Below, piece by piece: positions 25,472 to 32,558 of a DNA stretch of 36,528 nucleotides. Both the position numbers and the translations under genes were made by a program. Origin of the DNA: Microlunatus sp. (GTDB taxonomy: Bacteria; Actinomycetota; Actinomycetes; Propionibacteriales; Propionibacteriaceae); the NCBI GenBank assembly GCA_030452945.1, contig JAKDLH010000005.1, positions 1 to 36,528 on the forward strand, given 5' to 3'. The notes beneath the pieces were generated by a model. It worked only from the letters and a program-made list of their open reading frames with translations. It was not told the DNA's origin and did no database searches. The stretch's first letter is position 1. Each line of letters starts with the position of its first letter.

Positions 25472-27487
25472 TCAGCGCTTTCGGTCCCGCTGCGCCATGG
25501 CCGCCAGCCGCTCGTTGTACGCCTTGAGCTCGGCGTCGTCGTCCCGCGCGGCCTGCCGGTCCCACCGCTTGGTCTCCCTCGCGTCGCTGCGGACCCACTG
25601 AACGACCAGGGCGAGGCCGATCAGGAAAGCGGGCAGGTCCCCGGCGCCCCAGGCGATGCCGCCCCCCAGCTGCTGGTCCACCAGCAGAGCCGCGTCGTCG
25701 GTCTGCCCAAGCGCGTGCCACCAGTCGGGAGCGATCAACGCCGCAGAACCCATCAACGACAGACCGAAGACGGCGTGGAAGGCCATCGTGATCAACAAGA
25801 TCACCAGACGGATCGGGTAGGACGGACGTTTCGGCCCGGGGTCGATGCCGACCAGCGACCAGATGAACAGATAGCCGGCCAGCAGGAAGTGCACCGTCAT
25901 CAGCACGTGACCCAGATGGGTGAACATCGCGAGCTGAAACAAGGAGGTGTAGTAGAAGACGATCAGGCTGCCGTTGAGGATCACCGCGGCCACCACGGGT
26001 TGCCCGATGACCCCCAGGAAGCGGGAGTGAGCCAGAGCCAGCACCAGCTCGCGCGGTCCGAAGCTCTTGTCCGCCCGAGGAGTCAGGGCCCGCATGGCCA
26101 GGGTCACCGGCGCGCCGCCGACCAGCAACAACGGTGCCGGGACCATCAACGACATGTGTTGAATCATGTGGGCGCTGAAGCTCATCCGCCCGTAGACGGC
26201 CGGGCCGCCACTGGTCAGGAAAACCAGCAGCAGGCACCCGGTCAGCCACAGCACGGTCCGCAACACCGGCCAGCGGATACCTCGGCGGGTCAGCTTGACC
26301 ACACCCGCCACGTACAGGCCCATCATCAACGCCACGACACTCAGCCAAAGCACCGACGGGTAGCTGACCGTCATCCAGTTGCTGAAGGAGAACGGTGGGG
26401 GCGGCGGGTAGCCGAGCAGCGCGGTCGCCGGGTCGGGTGCGTTCGGCTCCACCGGCGGGGCCGAGCGCGACAAGGCGACCGCCAGACCCATCGTCGCCGC
26501 CATCACCAGGATCTCCACCGTGGCGAGTCGCGCAAACCAATGATTTTTGGGCGGGCCGGCGGTCAGACCCGGCAGGGTGGCCCGTCGGTGCAGCCAGCCG
26601 GCGACGCCCAGCAGCACGAGCGCAGTGATCTTGCCGACCACCAACAGCCCGTACGTGGTCGCCAGGTTCGACAGCGAGCCGAGGCGCAGGTAGGCGTTGA
26701 CCGTCCCGGAGACCGCCACGCCGACGAAGCACCAGCCGGCCAGCGTCGAGTAACGATGCGCCACCACCGGCAGCCGGGGGCCGAGCGCGCGGGCGGTCCA
26801 CAGCAGGGCCGCGAGGCCCCCGACCCACAAGCAGACCCCGACCAGGTGCAGCAGCAGGCTGTCGACGGCGTTGCCGTGGTCGACCGAGCCGGCGGCGTGA
26901 CCGCCCAGGGAGAGCGGCACCAAGGTGACGACCGCGAGTGCTGCGGCCCAGGCACTGCCGACGACAGTTTTCGCCACGGTAGCCGCGATCGCCGCCAGGG
27001 CAGCACCGACGCAGATCGCGACCAACGTCTGACCGAGTTCAGTCTGAGTCCAAAACGACGAGGCGAGGGTGAGGAAACCGGGGGTCGACAACCCACTCCC
27101 GGTGGCGTCGCCGGCGGTGAGCAGCGCGACCGCCAAGGCCAACACGAACCAGCAGCGAGCGACGACGGCTCCGGCCCGGACGACCCGGAGTCTGATTCCC
27201 TCCAGCACGGAGGCCCGGCGAACCGACTCCGGCGGGAGGAAGAAGGTGCCGACGACCAGCAGCCCGATGACCGCGGCCGCGCTCAGATCGTGCAGGGTGC
27301 GCGTGATCGGCAGCCCGTACCGAACCAGTACGCCGGGGTCGAAGATCGCCGGGGTGAACGGGGCCAGCGCCCCGGTGACCCCAAGGAGCAGGACGGCGAC
27401 GGCCACGGCCAACCCGGCAGCCGCGACTCCGAGTCCGACCCACCGGCCCGTGAGCGGGGCGGTGCTGGTCGGGGTCTGGTCGAGCAC
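25472..27487 (-). CDS. CopD-CtaG fusion: copper transport/cytochrome oxidase assembly membrane protein
   Basis: The 671-residue protein joins two membrane domains. Residues about 1-330 form a CopD-like copper-transport domain with GGHAAGSVDHGNAVDSLLLH and LHLVGVCLWVGGLAAL. Residues about 370-640 form the CtaG/Caa3_CtaG domain with FSAHMIQHMSLMVPAPLLLV, FTHLGHVLMTVHFLLAGY and LITMAFHAVFGLSLM, rich in His and Met placed in helices for copper binding. It likely moves or delivers copper for cytochrome c oxidase. The fusion is common in actinobacteria. A TAGACT hexamer 7 nt before the GTG at 27487 suggests a leaderless transcript. Confidence 0.92.
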   Translation of the reverse strand: MLDQTPTSTAPLTGRWVGLGVAAAGLAVAVAVLLLGVTGALAPFTPAIFDPGVLVRYGLPITRTLHDLSAAAVIGLLVVGTFFLPPESVRRASVLEGIRLRVVRAGAVVARCWFVLALAVALLTAGDATGSGLSTPGFLTLASSFWTQTELGQTLVAICVGAALAAIAATVAKTVVGSAWAAALAVVTLVPLSLGGHAAGSVDHGNAVDSLLLHLVGVCLWVGGLAALLWTARALGPRLPVVAHRYSTLAGWCFVGVAVSGTVNAYLRLGSLSNLATTYGLLVVGKITALVLLGVAGWLHRRATLPGLTAGPPKNHWFARLATVEILVMAATMGLAVALSRSAPPVEPNAPDPATALLGYPPPPPFSFSNWMTVSYPSVLWLSVVALMMGLYVAGVVKLTRRGIRWPVLRTVLWLTGCLLLVFLTSGGPAVYGRMSFSAHMIQHMSLMVPAPLLLVGGAPVTLAMRALTPRADKSFGPRELVLALAHSRFLGVIGQPVVAAVILNGSLIVFYYTSLFQLAMFTHLGHVLMTVHFLLAGYLFIWSLVGIDPGPKRPSYPIRLVILLITMAFHAVFGLSLMGSAALIAPDWWHALGQTDDAALLVDQQLGGGIAWGAGDLPAFLIGLALVVQWVRSDARETKRWDRQAARDDDAELKAYNERLAAMAQRDRKR

Positions 27488-27494
27488 GGCGTCC

Positions 27495-27500
27495 AGTCTA
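27495..27500 (-). promoter_or_regulatory. -10 hexamer, leaderless copD-ctaG
   Basis: TAGACT on the minus strand, 7 nt before the GTG at 27487; the same hexamer precedes the FN3 gene at 34792. Confidence 0.5.
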
Positions 27501-27548
27501 GGAGGGTGGTGTCGAACGGTGGCCGTGGCGAGCAGGTGCCCGGGGGCC

Positions 27549-27665
27549 CTACCGGGCGTGTTGGCGCGGAGCGCCGCCTTCGGCGGTCAGGCGGAGGAGG
27601 AGGCTACTAGCCGCGACGACGACAACGCAGCCCGGCGCGTGCCCGGGTGCCGCGCAGCAGGTCAT
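27549..27665 (-). CDS. Possible 38-residue Cys-rich leader peptide upstream of copD-ctaG
   Basis: The frame reads MTCCAAPGHAPGCVVVVAAS then SLLLRLTAEGGAPRQHAR. Cys 3, 4, 13 and His 9 lie in the first 13 residues. Its coding end contains a hairpin CCGCC-GAA-GGCGG, and just after the stop GCCCGG pairs with CCGGGC (about 27552-27534). It ends 61 bp before the CopD-CtaG start on the same strand. No clear ribosome site or promoter precedes the ATG, so it could also be chance. This is the only candidate gene in the 255-bp gap 27488-27742. Confidence 0.35.
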   Translation of the reverse strand: MTCCAAPGHAPGCVVVVAASSLLLRLTAEGGAPRQHAR

Positions 27666-27742
27666 CGTTTGACACCGCCCGCATAGAAGTGGTTCAACCA
27701 GCCGCCGGCAGTCCGCCCTGGCGCGCACCGACTGCAACCACC

Positions 27743-28534
27743 TCAGTCGAACAGCGAGATCGGCTCGTCCCAGGCGATGGTCTCCCAGGCAGGAGCGGGC
27801 AGTTCCTCGGCCCTGTTCTCCCCCACCACCGACGAATGCGCGCCGCAGCCGTGGTCAACGCTCACCACGCGACCGTCCGAGGAGGAGTAGACGTTCGCGC
27901 ACGCCCCGAACACCGAGCCCAGCGATCCACCGAGACGGACGAAGAAGCCGCACGTCTCGCACACGTTGGCGGCCTGTCTGGTGATCTCGTTGTCCGGACC
28001 GGGGTCACCGCCCAGCCAACGTTCGGCCGCCTCGTCGCGACCTTCGCGGGAGAGCACCCGCTCGCGTCCCAGTCCCAGCTCGGCCACCACCACGCGGAAC
28101 TGGCTCGCCTCGGCCGGATCGGCATCGGCGGCGTCCTCCCCGCCGGTGTAGCCGGGCTCCAGCCGCCGGTCCTCCGGCGCGGTCGGCATCAGCAGTCCCG
28201 CCGTCACGTCGCCCGGCTGGATCCGGTCGACCCACGGCACCCACGACTCGGCCAGCAGCGCGTCCGGCCCGGGTAGCAGCACGACTTCGTTGACCGTCGG
28301 GGTCTTCGCTCGAGCGGCTCGGACCAGGGTGACCGACCAGCGCCAGCCCGCGTAGCCGGAGTGAGGGCAACCAAACATGTGGCTCACAATCCGGTCGGCC
28401 TCAGCCTCAATTCCCAGGTGCTCTCCCACGCCGATAGTGCCTGCGGCCTCCTCGGCCGCGGCTCGGGCGAGATCGACCGCGTCGGCGCCGATCTGATCGG
28501 CCTTGACGGTGCGGACCCGCGCGGGTGCTGCCAT
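27743..28534 (-). CDS. DUF3027 family protein
   Basis: A 263-residue conserved actinobacterial protein. Recognised by HMFGCPHSGYAGWRWSVTL, the VPWVDRIQPGDVTAG block, and the C-terminal Cys/His part VCETCGFFVRLGGSLGSVFG ... DGRVVSVDHGCGAHSS, which looks like a metal-binding treble-clef type pair. The function is unknown. It starts 6 bp after the cold-shock gene stop, so both are one transcript, as in many actinobacteria. Confidence 0.9.
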   Translation of the reverse strand: MAAPARVRTVKADQIGADAVDLARAAAEEAAGTIGVGEHLGIEAEADRIVSHMFGCPHSGYAGWRWSVTLVRAARAKTPTVNEVVLLPGPDALLAESWVPWVDRIQPGDVTAGLLMPTAPEDRRLEPGYTGGEDAADADPAEASQFRVVVAELGLGRERVLSREGRDEAAERWLGGDPGPDNEITRQAANVCETCGFFVRLGGSLGSVFGACANVYSSSDGRVVSVDHGCGAHSSVVGENRAEELPAPAWETIAWDEPISLFD

Positions 28535-28540
28535 CTCCGG

Positions 28541-28924
28541 CTACAGCTCCAGCTCGTCGGCCACGGCCCGCAATACGGACGCGACCTTGCCGCCAGTCCG
28601 GGTATCGGGGTAACGCCCGCGCCGGTAGCCGTTGCCGATCCCGTCGAGCATCTTGATCAGGTCCTCGACGATCACGGCCATCTCATCGGCCGGCTTGCGG
28701 TGCGCCTTCGACAGTGACGGCGGCGGCTCCAGCACACGCAACGACAGCGCCTGTTCACCGCGCCTTCCCTCGACGACCCCGAACTCGACCTTCTGGCCCG
28801 CTTTCAAGGTGGTGATCCCGGCGGGCAGGGCCGTGGACCGGACGTAGACGTCACCGCCCTCGTCCTTGGTCAAGAAGCCGAAGCCCTTGTCGGCGTCGTA
28901 GAACCTCACCTTGCCTACTGGCAC
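28541..28924 (-). CDS. Cold-shock domain protein with C-terminal extension
   Basis: The 127-residue protein has a cold-shock domain at 1-66: [20 protein letters not shown] carries RNP-1-like KGFGFL, and [11 protein letters not shown] the RNP-2 region (Val-Tyr-Val instead of Val-Phe-Val). The C-terminal 60 residues ([20 protein letters not shown] and on) are helical and do not belong to the domain. It probably binds RNA or ssDNA. GTG at 28924 is chosen for GAGG 6-8 nt upstream. It leads a two-gene unit with DUF3027 and is divergent from the MFS gene at 29179 with a 254-bp gap in which I see no other gene. Confidence 0.88.
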   Translation of the reverse strand: MPVGKVRFYDADKGFGFLTKDEGGDVYVRSTALPAGITTLKAGQKVEFGVVEGRRGEQALSLRVLEPPPSLSKAHRKPADEMAVIVEDLIKMLDGIGNGYRRGRYPDTRTGGKVASVLRAVADELEL

Positions 28925-29178
28925 GTCCACCCTCACTCGAGCCCGCCCCGTACGACCGGCGTCGTCGGGAATCCTCACCTTCAGCCCGCCAAGCCTAGTG
29001 CGTACGGCACCGTGGCCCCAACCGAGCAGGCTGAGGCTTACCCGGTGGACCGAGTCGAGCCATAAATTCCTGCCGCACCCGAGTGCCTCAACCGGAATAG
29101 ACGCAGCGAGGTCGAGGTTGCGGCAGATGGCTCGACGGGGAGTCCGACCCGAACGCATCGAATTTCAGGAGTCCCCCT

Positions 29179-30984
29179 TTGTCCGCGGCCACTACCGCAT
29201 CGCGCCGTCCTGCCCTCCACTGGCCTCGCACCCTCGCCGCTCTGCAAGTACGCAACTACCGGCTCTATCTGAGCTCCCAGGTCGTCGCTACGACCGGTCT
29301 GTGGATGCAGCGCATCGCACAGGACTGGCTGGTGCTTGAGCTGACCGGCAGCATCACCGCGGTCGGCATCGCCGTAGCGTTGCAGTTTCTCCCGGTGCTC
29401 CTGTTCGGGCTGATCGGCGGGGTGATCGCCGACCGCTTTCCGAAGCGGCGGATCCTGCTGGTGACCCAGTCCGTGGCCGCCTCGATGGCGCTGACCCTCG
29501 GTGTGCTGGCCCTGACCGGCACGGTCCAGGCGTGGCACGTCTTCGTCGTGGCCACGATGCTGGGCTTCGTCACCGCCGTCGACAACCCGACCCGTCAGGT
29601 GTTCGTGTCTGAGCTGGTCGGCCCCCGGCACCTCCGTAACGCGGTCAGCCTGAACGCCTCGGTGTTCCAGTTCGGTGCCCTGCTCGGTCCGGCCCTGTCC
29701 GGGCTGCTGATCCACGCGGTTGGCCAGGGCTGGTCGTTCATGATCAACTTCGCGGCCTGCGTCCTGGTGATCACGATCACCGCGATCCTCCGGGTGCCGG
29801 CGGCGCCGGCAGACAGAGCGATCCGGGCCAAGGGTCAGCTGCGTGAGGGCCTGTCCTATATCCGTTCGACCTCAGAGGTGGCCTGGACCATCGTGCTGGT
29901 CGCTACGGTCGGGATCTTCGGGCTGAACATGCCGGTCATCTTGGCCGCTTTCGCCGATCATGAGTTCGGCACCGGAGTCGCCGGCTACAGCGTGTTCAAC
30001 TCCCTAACCGCGGTCGGCGCGCTGGCCGGCGCGATCCTGTCGGCGCGTCGCACCGACACGCTGCGGCTGCGGACGCTGGTCAGCATCCTCACCGGGCTGG
30101 GCGTGGTCCTGGCCCTGGTCTCGATCGCGCCCACCAGCTGGCTGTTCGGCGCCATGCTGGTCGGCTGCGGACTGCTCACCCTGCTGTTCTTGACCGGCGC
30201 GAACTCGCTGGTCCAAACCCGTTCGGATCCGGCGGTACGCGGCCGGGTGATGAGCGTCTACATCCTGGTGCTGCTGGGTGGGCAGGCCATCGGAGGTCCG
30301 GCCGTGGGTTGGCTGATCGATCACTTCGGCGCTCGACCCAGCATGTTCTTGTGTGGCGGTCTGGTCGCCCTGATCGCGGTGATCACGGGGTTGGCGATCG
30401 CGCGGCACGCCCGCCTGGGCCTCGAGGTCGATCTGCGTCGCGAGCACGGCCGGTCTCCGGTGCACATCGTCCAGCACCCCCAGCGGGGACTGGAGTCCAA
30501 CACCCGATCAGCCGAATATCCGACGCGAGCGCCGACGCCGGAGCACGACCGTGACCGCGACTGCGGCCGCCAGGACCACCCAGCCCGTCCAGCCCAGCAA
30601 ACCGGTGGTCGCGGTGTCCGGCGGCGCGCCCGCCAGCGAGAACAACACCGCCACCCCCGCCGAAGCGTTCACCGCGCCGTGCGCCAGTGCGGAGACGTAG
30701 ACGTTCCCGGCTCCGCTGCGCAACCAGTCGAACAGAGCCGACAGCAAAGTGGTGAACACGACCATGAACAGCAGCGCCAGCGCCGGCGACAGAGTCGGAT
30801 AGTTGTATCCGAGCAGTATCAGCGGCGCGTGCCACAAGCCCCAGGCCACCCCGGTGATGCCGACGCGGAACCAGACCGGCCGGTCGGCCAGACAGTCGTA
30901 GAGATAGCCCCGCCAGCCGATCTCCTCGCCGAGCGCGGGCACCGTGTTGATCACCGCACCGATCAGTATCTGCACCAGACTTAG
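29179..30984 (+). CDS. MFS exporter with abnormal C-terminal overrun
   Basis: The first 430 residues are an MFS_3 exporter close to the one at 21038: VRNYRLYLSSQVVATTGLWM, QRIAQDWLVLELTGS, GGVIADRFPKRR (motif A), VDNPTRQVFVSELVGPRHLR and RGRVMSVYILVLLGGQAIGG. The start is TTG at 29179 with AGGAG 7 nt upstream. No stop occurs where the family ends (about 30490); the frame continues to 30984, giving 160 extra polar residues that are antisense to the CAAX protease. A shift to the third frame near 30470 would stop at 30554. A lost stop, a frameshift or a sequence error is likely. Confidence 0.8.
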   Translation: MSAATTASRRPALHWPRTLAALQVRNYRLYLSSQVVATTGLWMQRIAQDWLVLELTGSITAVGIAVALQFLPVLLFGLIGGVIADRFPKRRILLVTQSVAASMALTLGVLALTGTVQAWHVFVVATMLGFVTAVDNPTRQVFVSELVGPRHLRNAVSLNASVFQFGALLGPALSGLLIHAVGQGWSFMINFAACVLVITITAILRVPAAPADRAIRAKGQLREGLSYIRSTSEVAWTIVLVATVGIFGLNMPVILAAFADHEFGTGVAGYSVFNSLTAVGALAGAILSARRTDTLRLRTLVSILTGLGVVLALVSIAPTSWLFGAMLVGCGLLTLLFLTGANSLVQTRSDPAVRGRVMSVYILVLLGGQAIGGPAVGWLIDHFGARPSMFLCGGLVALIAVITGLAIARHARLGLEVDLRREHGRSPVHIVQHPQRGLESNTRSAEYPTRAPTPEHDRDRDCGRQDHPARPAQQTGGRGVRRRARQREQHRHPRRSVHRAVRQCGDVDVPGSAAQPVEQSRQQSGEHDHEQQRQRRRQSRIVVSEQYQRRVPQAPGHPGDADAEPDRPVGQTVVEIAPPADLLAERGHRVDHRTDQYLHQT

Positions 30985-31431
30985 CGCCACCAGCCCACCC
31001 AGAGGTATCGGCGGCAACTCACCGGCGACCGCCTTGATCACAGCGGCGTAGCCGGAGAAGTTCGTCAGGTCGGTACGGAACACCCCGAGCGCGGCCGCCA
31101 GTGCGACGGCCAGGAAAGCCAGCACGACCGGCCCCAGCCAGGCCAGGAGCGCGTACGGCAACCAGCGGCGCCACAGGCCCAGGCGTAATCCGAGCACGTC
31201 GGTCAGCCGGCGGCCGCCGGTCGCTCGGTGCACGATCAACGCGGCCGCGGTGGGGGTGAGCATCATGATCACGCCCAGGATCGTGGTCAGCGGTTGGGTC
31301 AGACCCGCACCCCGCAGCCACAACGGCAGGCAGACCAGCCAGGCAAGGGCGTACGCGATAGCGACGAAGGCGACCGCGCGGCGGGTCCCACCGGCGGATT
31401 GGCCCTCCGGATCTGGTCGGGCACCGCTCAT
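30508..31431 (-). CDS. CPBP-family intramembrane metalloprotease (CAAX/Abi)
   Basis: The 307-residue protein has about eight membrane helices and the three CPBP motifs: E169-E170-x-x-x-R174 (GEEIGWRGYLY), WGLWH201 (the F/W-x-x-x-H motif) and H251-x-x-x-N255 (HGAVNAS). In other bacteria such proteins cleave membrane substrates or act in bacteriocin self-immunity; here the target is unknown. ATG at 31431 gives a short polar N-terminus. Its last 477 bp are overlapped by the open frame of the MFS gene on the other strand. Confidence 0.92.
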   Translation of the reverse strand: MSGARPDPEGQSAGGTRRAVAFVAIAYALAWLVCLPLWLRGAGLTQPLTTILGVIMMLTPTAAALIVHRATGGRRLTDVLGLRLGLWRRWLPYALLAWLGPVVLAFLAVALAAALGVFRTDLTNFSGYAAVIKAVAGELPPIPLGGLVALSLVQILIGAVINTVPALGEEIGWRGYLYDCLADRPVWFRVGITGVAWGLWHAPLILLGYNYPTLSPALALLFMVVFTTLLSALFDWLRSGAGNVYVSALAHGAVNASAGVAVLFSLAGAPPDTATTGLLGWTGWVVLAAAVAVTVVLRRRRSRRIFG

Positions 31432-31622
31432 CAGCCGACCTAGCCCGCCACCTCAGAGCCAAGTAGCCTGTCGCCTCCAGTTCTGGAGGTTCGGCGGGGT
31501 CCAGGTGCGTGCATCGCCAGGTCGACGACGGACGGATACCGGGTCGTATCTTGACCGAGGAGAACGCAGCGAGGTGCGTGCCTGGGCGTCGCGAACCCGG
31601 GAGATCGAGGGCGGCGGGCTAC

Positions 31623-31628
31623 TAGAAT
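31623..31628 (+). promoter_or_regulatory. -10 hexamer, leaderless gene at 31636
   Basis: TAGAAT lies 7 nt before the ATG at 31636 and favours it over the ATG at 31627, which overlaps the hexamer. The 191 bp upstream, 31432-31622, holds no visible gene. Confidence 0.6.
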
Positions 31629-31635
31629 GGCCCCT

Positions 31636-32556
31636 ATGGCGACATGGGAGGACGGGCCGGAGTACGCCCCACTCGAGCGGCCCGACGCCTTCGCCCAGCC
31701 CCCAGCGACCACCCTGGAGACACCACCACCCCCGATCGTGACGCCCCCGGCTCCGACCGCGAGGCCGGGCTTCGAGAACCCCACGGTCGCGGTCCCGGAG
31801 TTGGCCGGCTTGGTCCCGGCTCCGCCGGATCAGCGCGATCCGAACGAGCCGTTCGGCGTCGTCACCAGCAACATGACGGCCGAGACCTCGGCGTGGGCGT
31901 CGGCTCATTGGACCACCGCGCAGTCGACGGGGAGGGGCGATCGACCCGGGTCTCCGGCGACGGGTGCTCCCCACCCGGGCGCTCTGCCGCCAGCAGGCGC
32001 TCCGGTCTTTCCACCGCCGTCCGGAACCGCTGCCTTCCCGCCACCCACCGCACACGGCTATCCGCCGCCTGGAGCCCAGCCCTTTCCCCTGTCCGGGCCA
32101 CCACCGGCGTCCGGACCGTTCCCGGCCCCTGGCACCGACCAGTGGTTCGCACCGGGTGGTTATCCGACTCCCCCACCCGGGCGGCCCGCTCCGGACGCCC
32201 GGACCGTGCTGGCCGCCGCGACCCCCGGACTGCTGGTCACCCTCGCCGTCGGCGGCTTCATCTGGGTCTTGGCCCCCATCACCTTGGTGCTGGCGTTTCT
32301 GCTGTCCGGGCGGATGACCTACGGACGCAAGGCCACCCGGGCCGCCTTCGCCGGGGTTCTGGGTCTGCTGGGTCTGGTCACGTTGCTGTCACTCATCAGC
32401 GCCGACGGTCTGTTCTCGCAGTGGTGGGGCACGCTCGCCCGGTGGGCGTGCTTCCTGAGCTGGGTGACCGCCGCGGCCGCCGTGCTGGCCGCCTACCGAG
32501 CTGTCAAGCACGGCCAGCCGGATCCCCCTAGACCACCCCGCGGAACCTTCCGCTGA
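31636..32556 (+). CDS. Proline-rich membrane protein
   Basis: A 306-residue protein. Residues 1-190 are low-complexity, rich in Pro, Ala and Gly with repeated FPPP, YPPP and GPFPAPG pieces, and probably cytoplasmic. Residues about 190-290 hold about four hydrophobic segments (AAATPGLLVTLAVGGFIWVL, LVLAFLLSG, FAGVLGLLGLVTLLSLIS, WVTAAAAVLAAYRAV). The layout is that of actinobacterial DUF4190-like or Yip-like membrane proteins. The function is unknown. It ends 2 bp before the helicase-associated gene, so both are co-transcribed. Confidence 0.75.
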   Translation: MATWEDGPEYAPLERPDAFAQPPATTLETPPPPIVTPPAPTARPGFENPTVAVPELAGLVPAPPDQRDPNEPFGVVTSNMTAETSAWASAHWTTAQSTGRGDRPGSPATGAPHPGALPPAGAPVFPPPSGTAAFPPPTAHGYPPPGAQPFPLSGPPPASGPFPAPGTDQWFAPGGYPTPPPGRPAPDARTVLAAATPGLLVTLAVGGFIWVLAPITLVLAFLLSGRMTYGRKATRAAFAGVLGLLGLVTLLSLISADGLFSQWWGTLARWACFLSWVTAAAAVLAAYRAVKHGQPDPPRPPRGTFR

Positions 32557-32558
32557 TC

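Noticed and set aside
25187-27610. 807-residue plus-strand frame opposite copD-ctaG
   Set aside because: Antisense to a clear membrane protein; Gln/Arg/His-rich composition typical of high-GC shadow frames.
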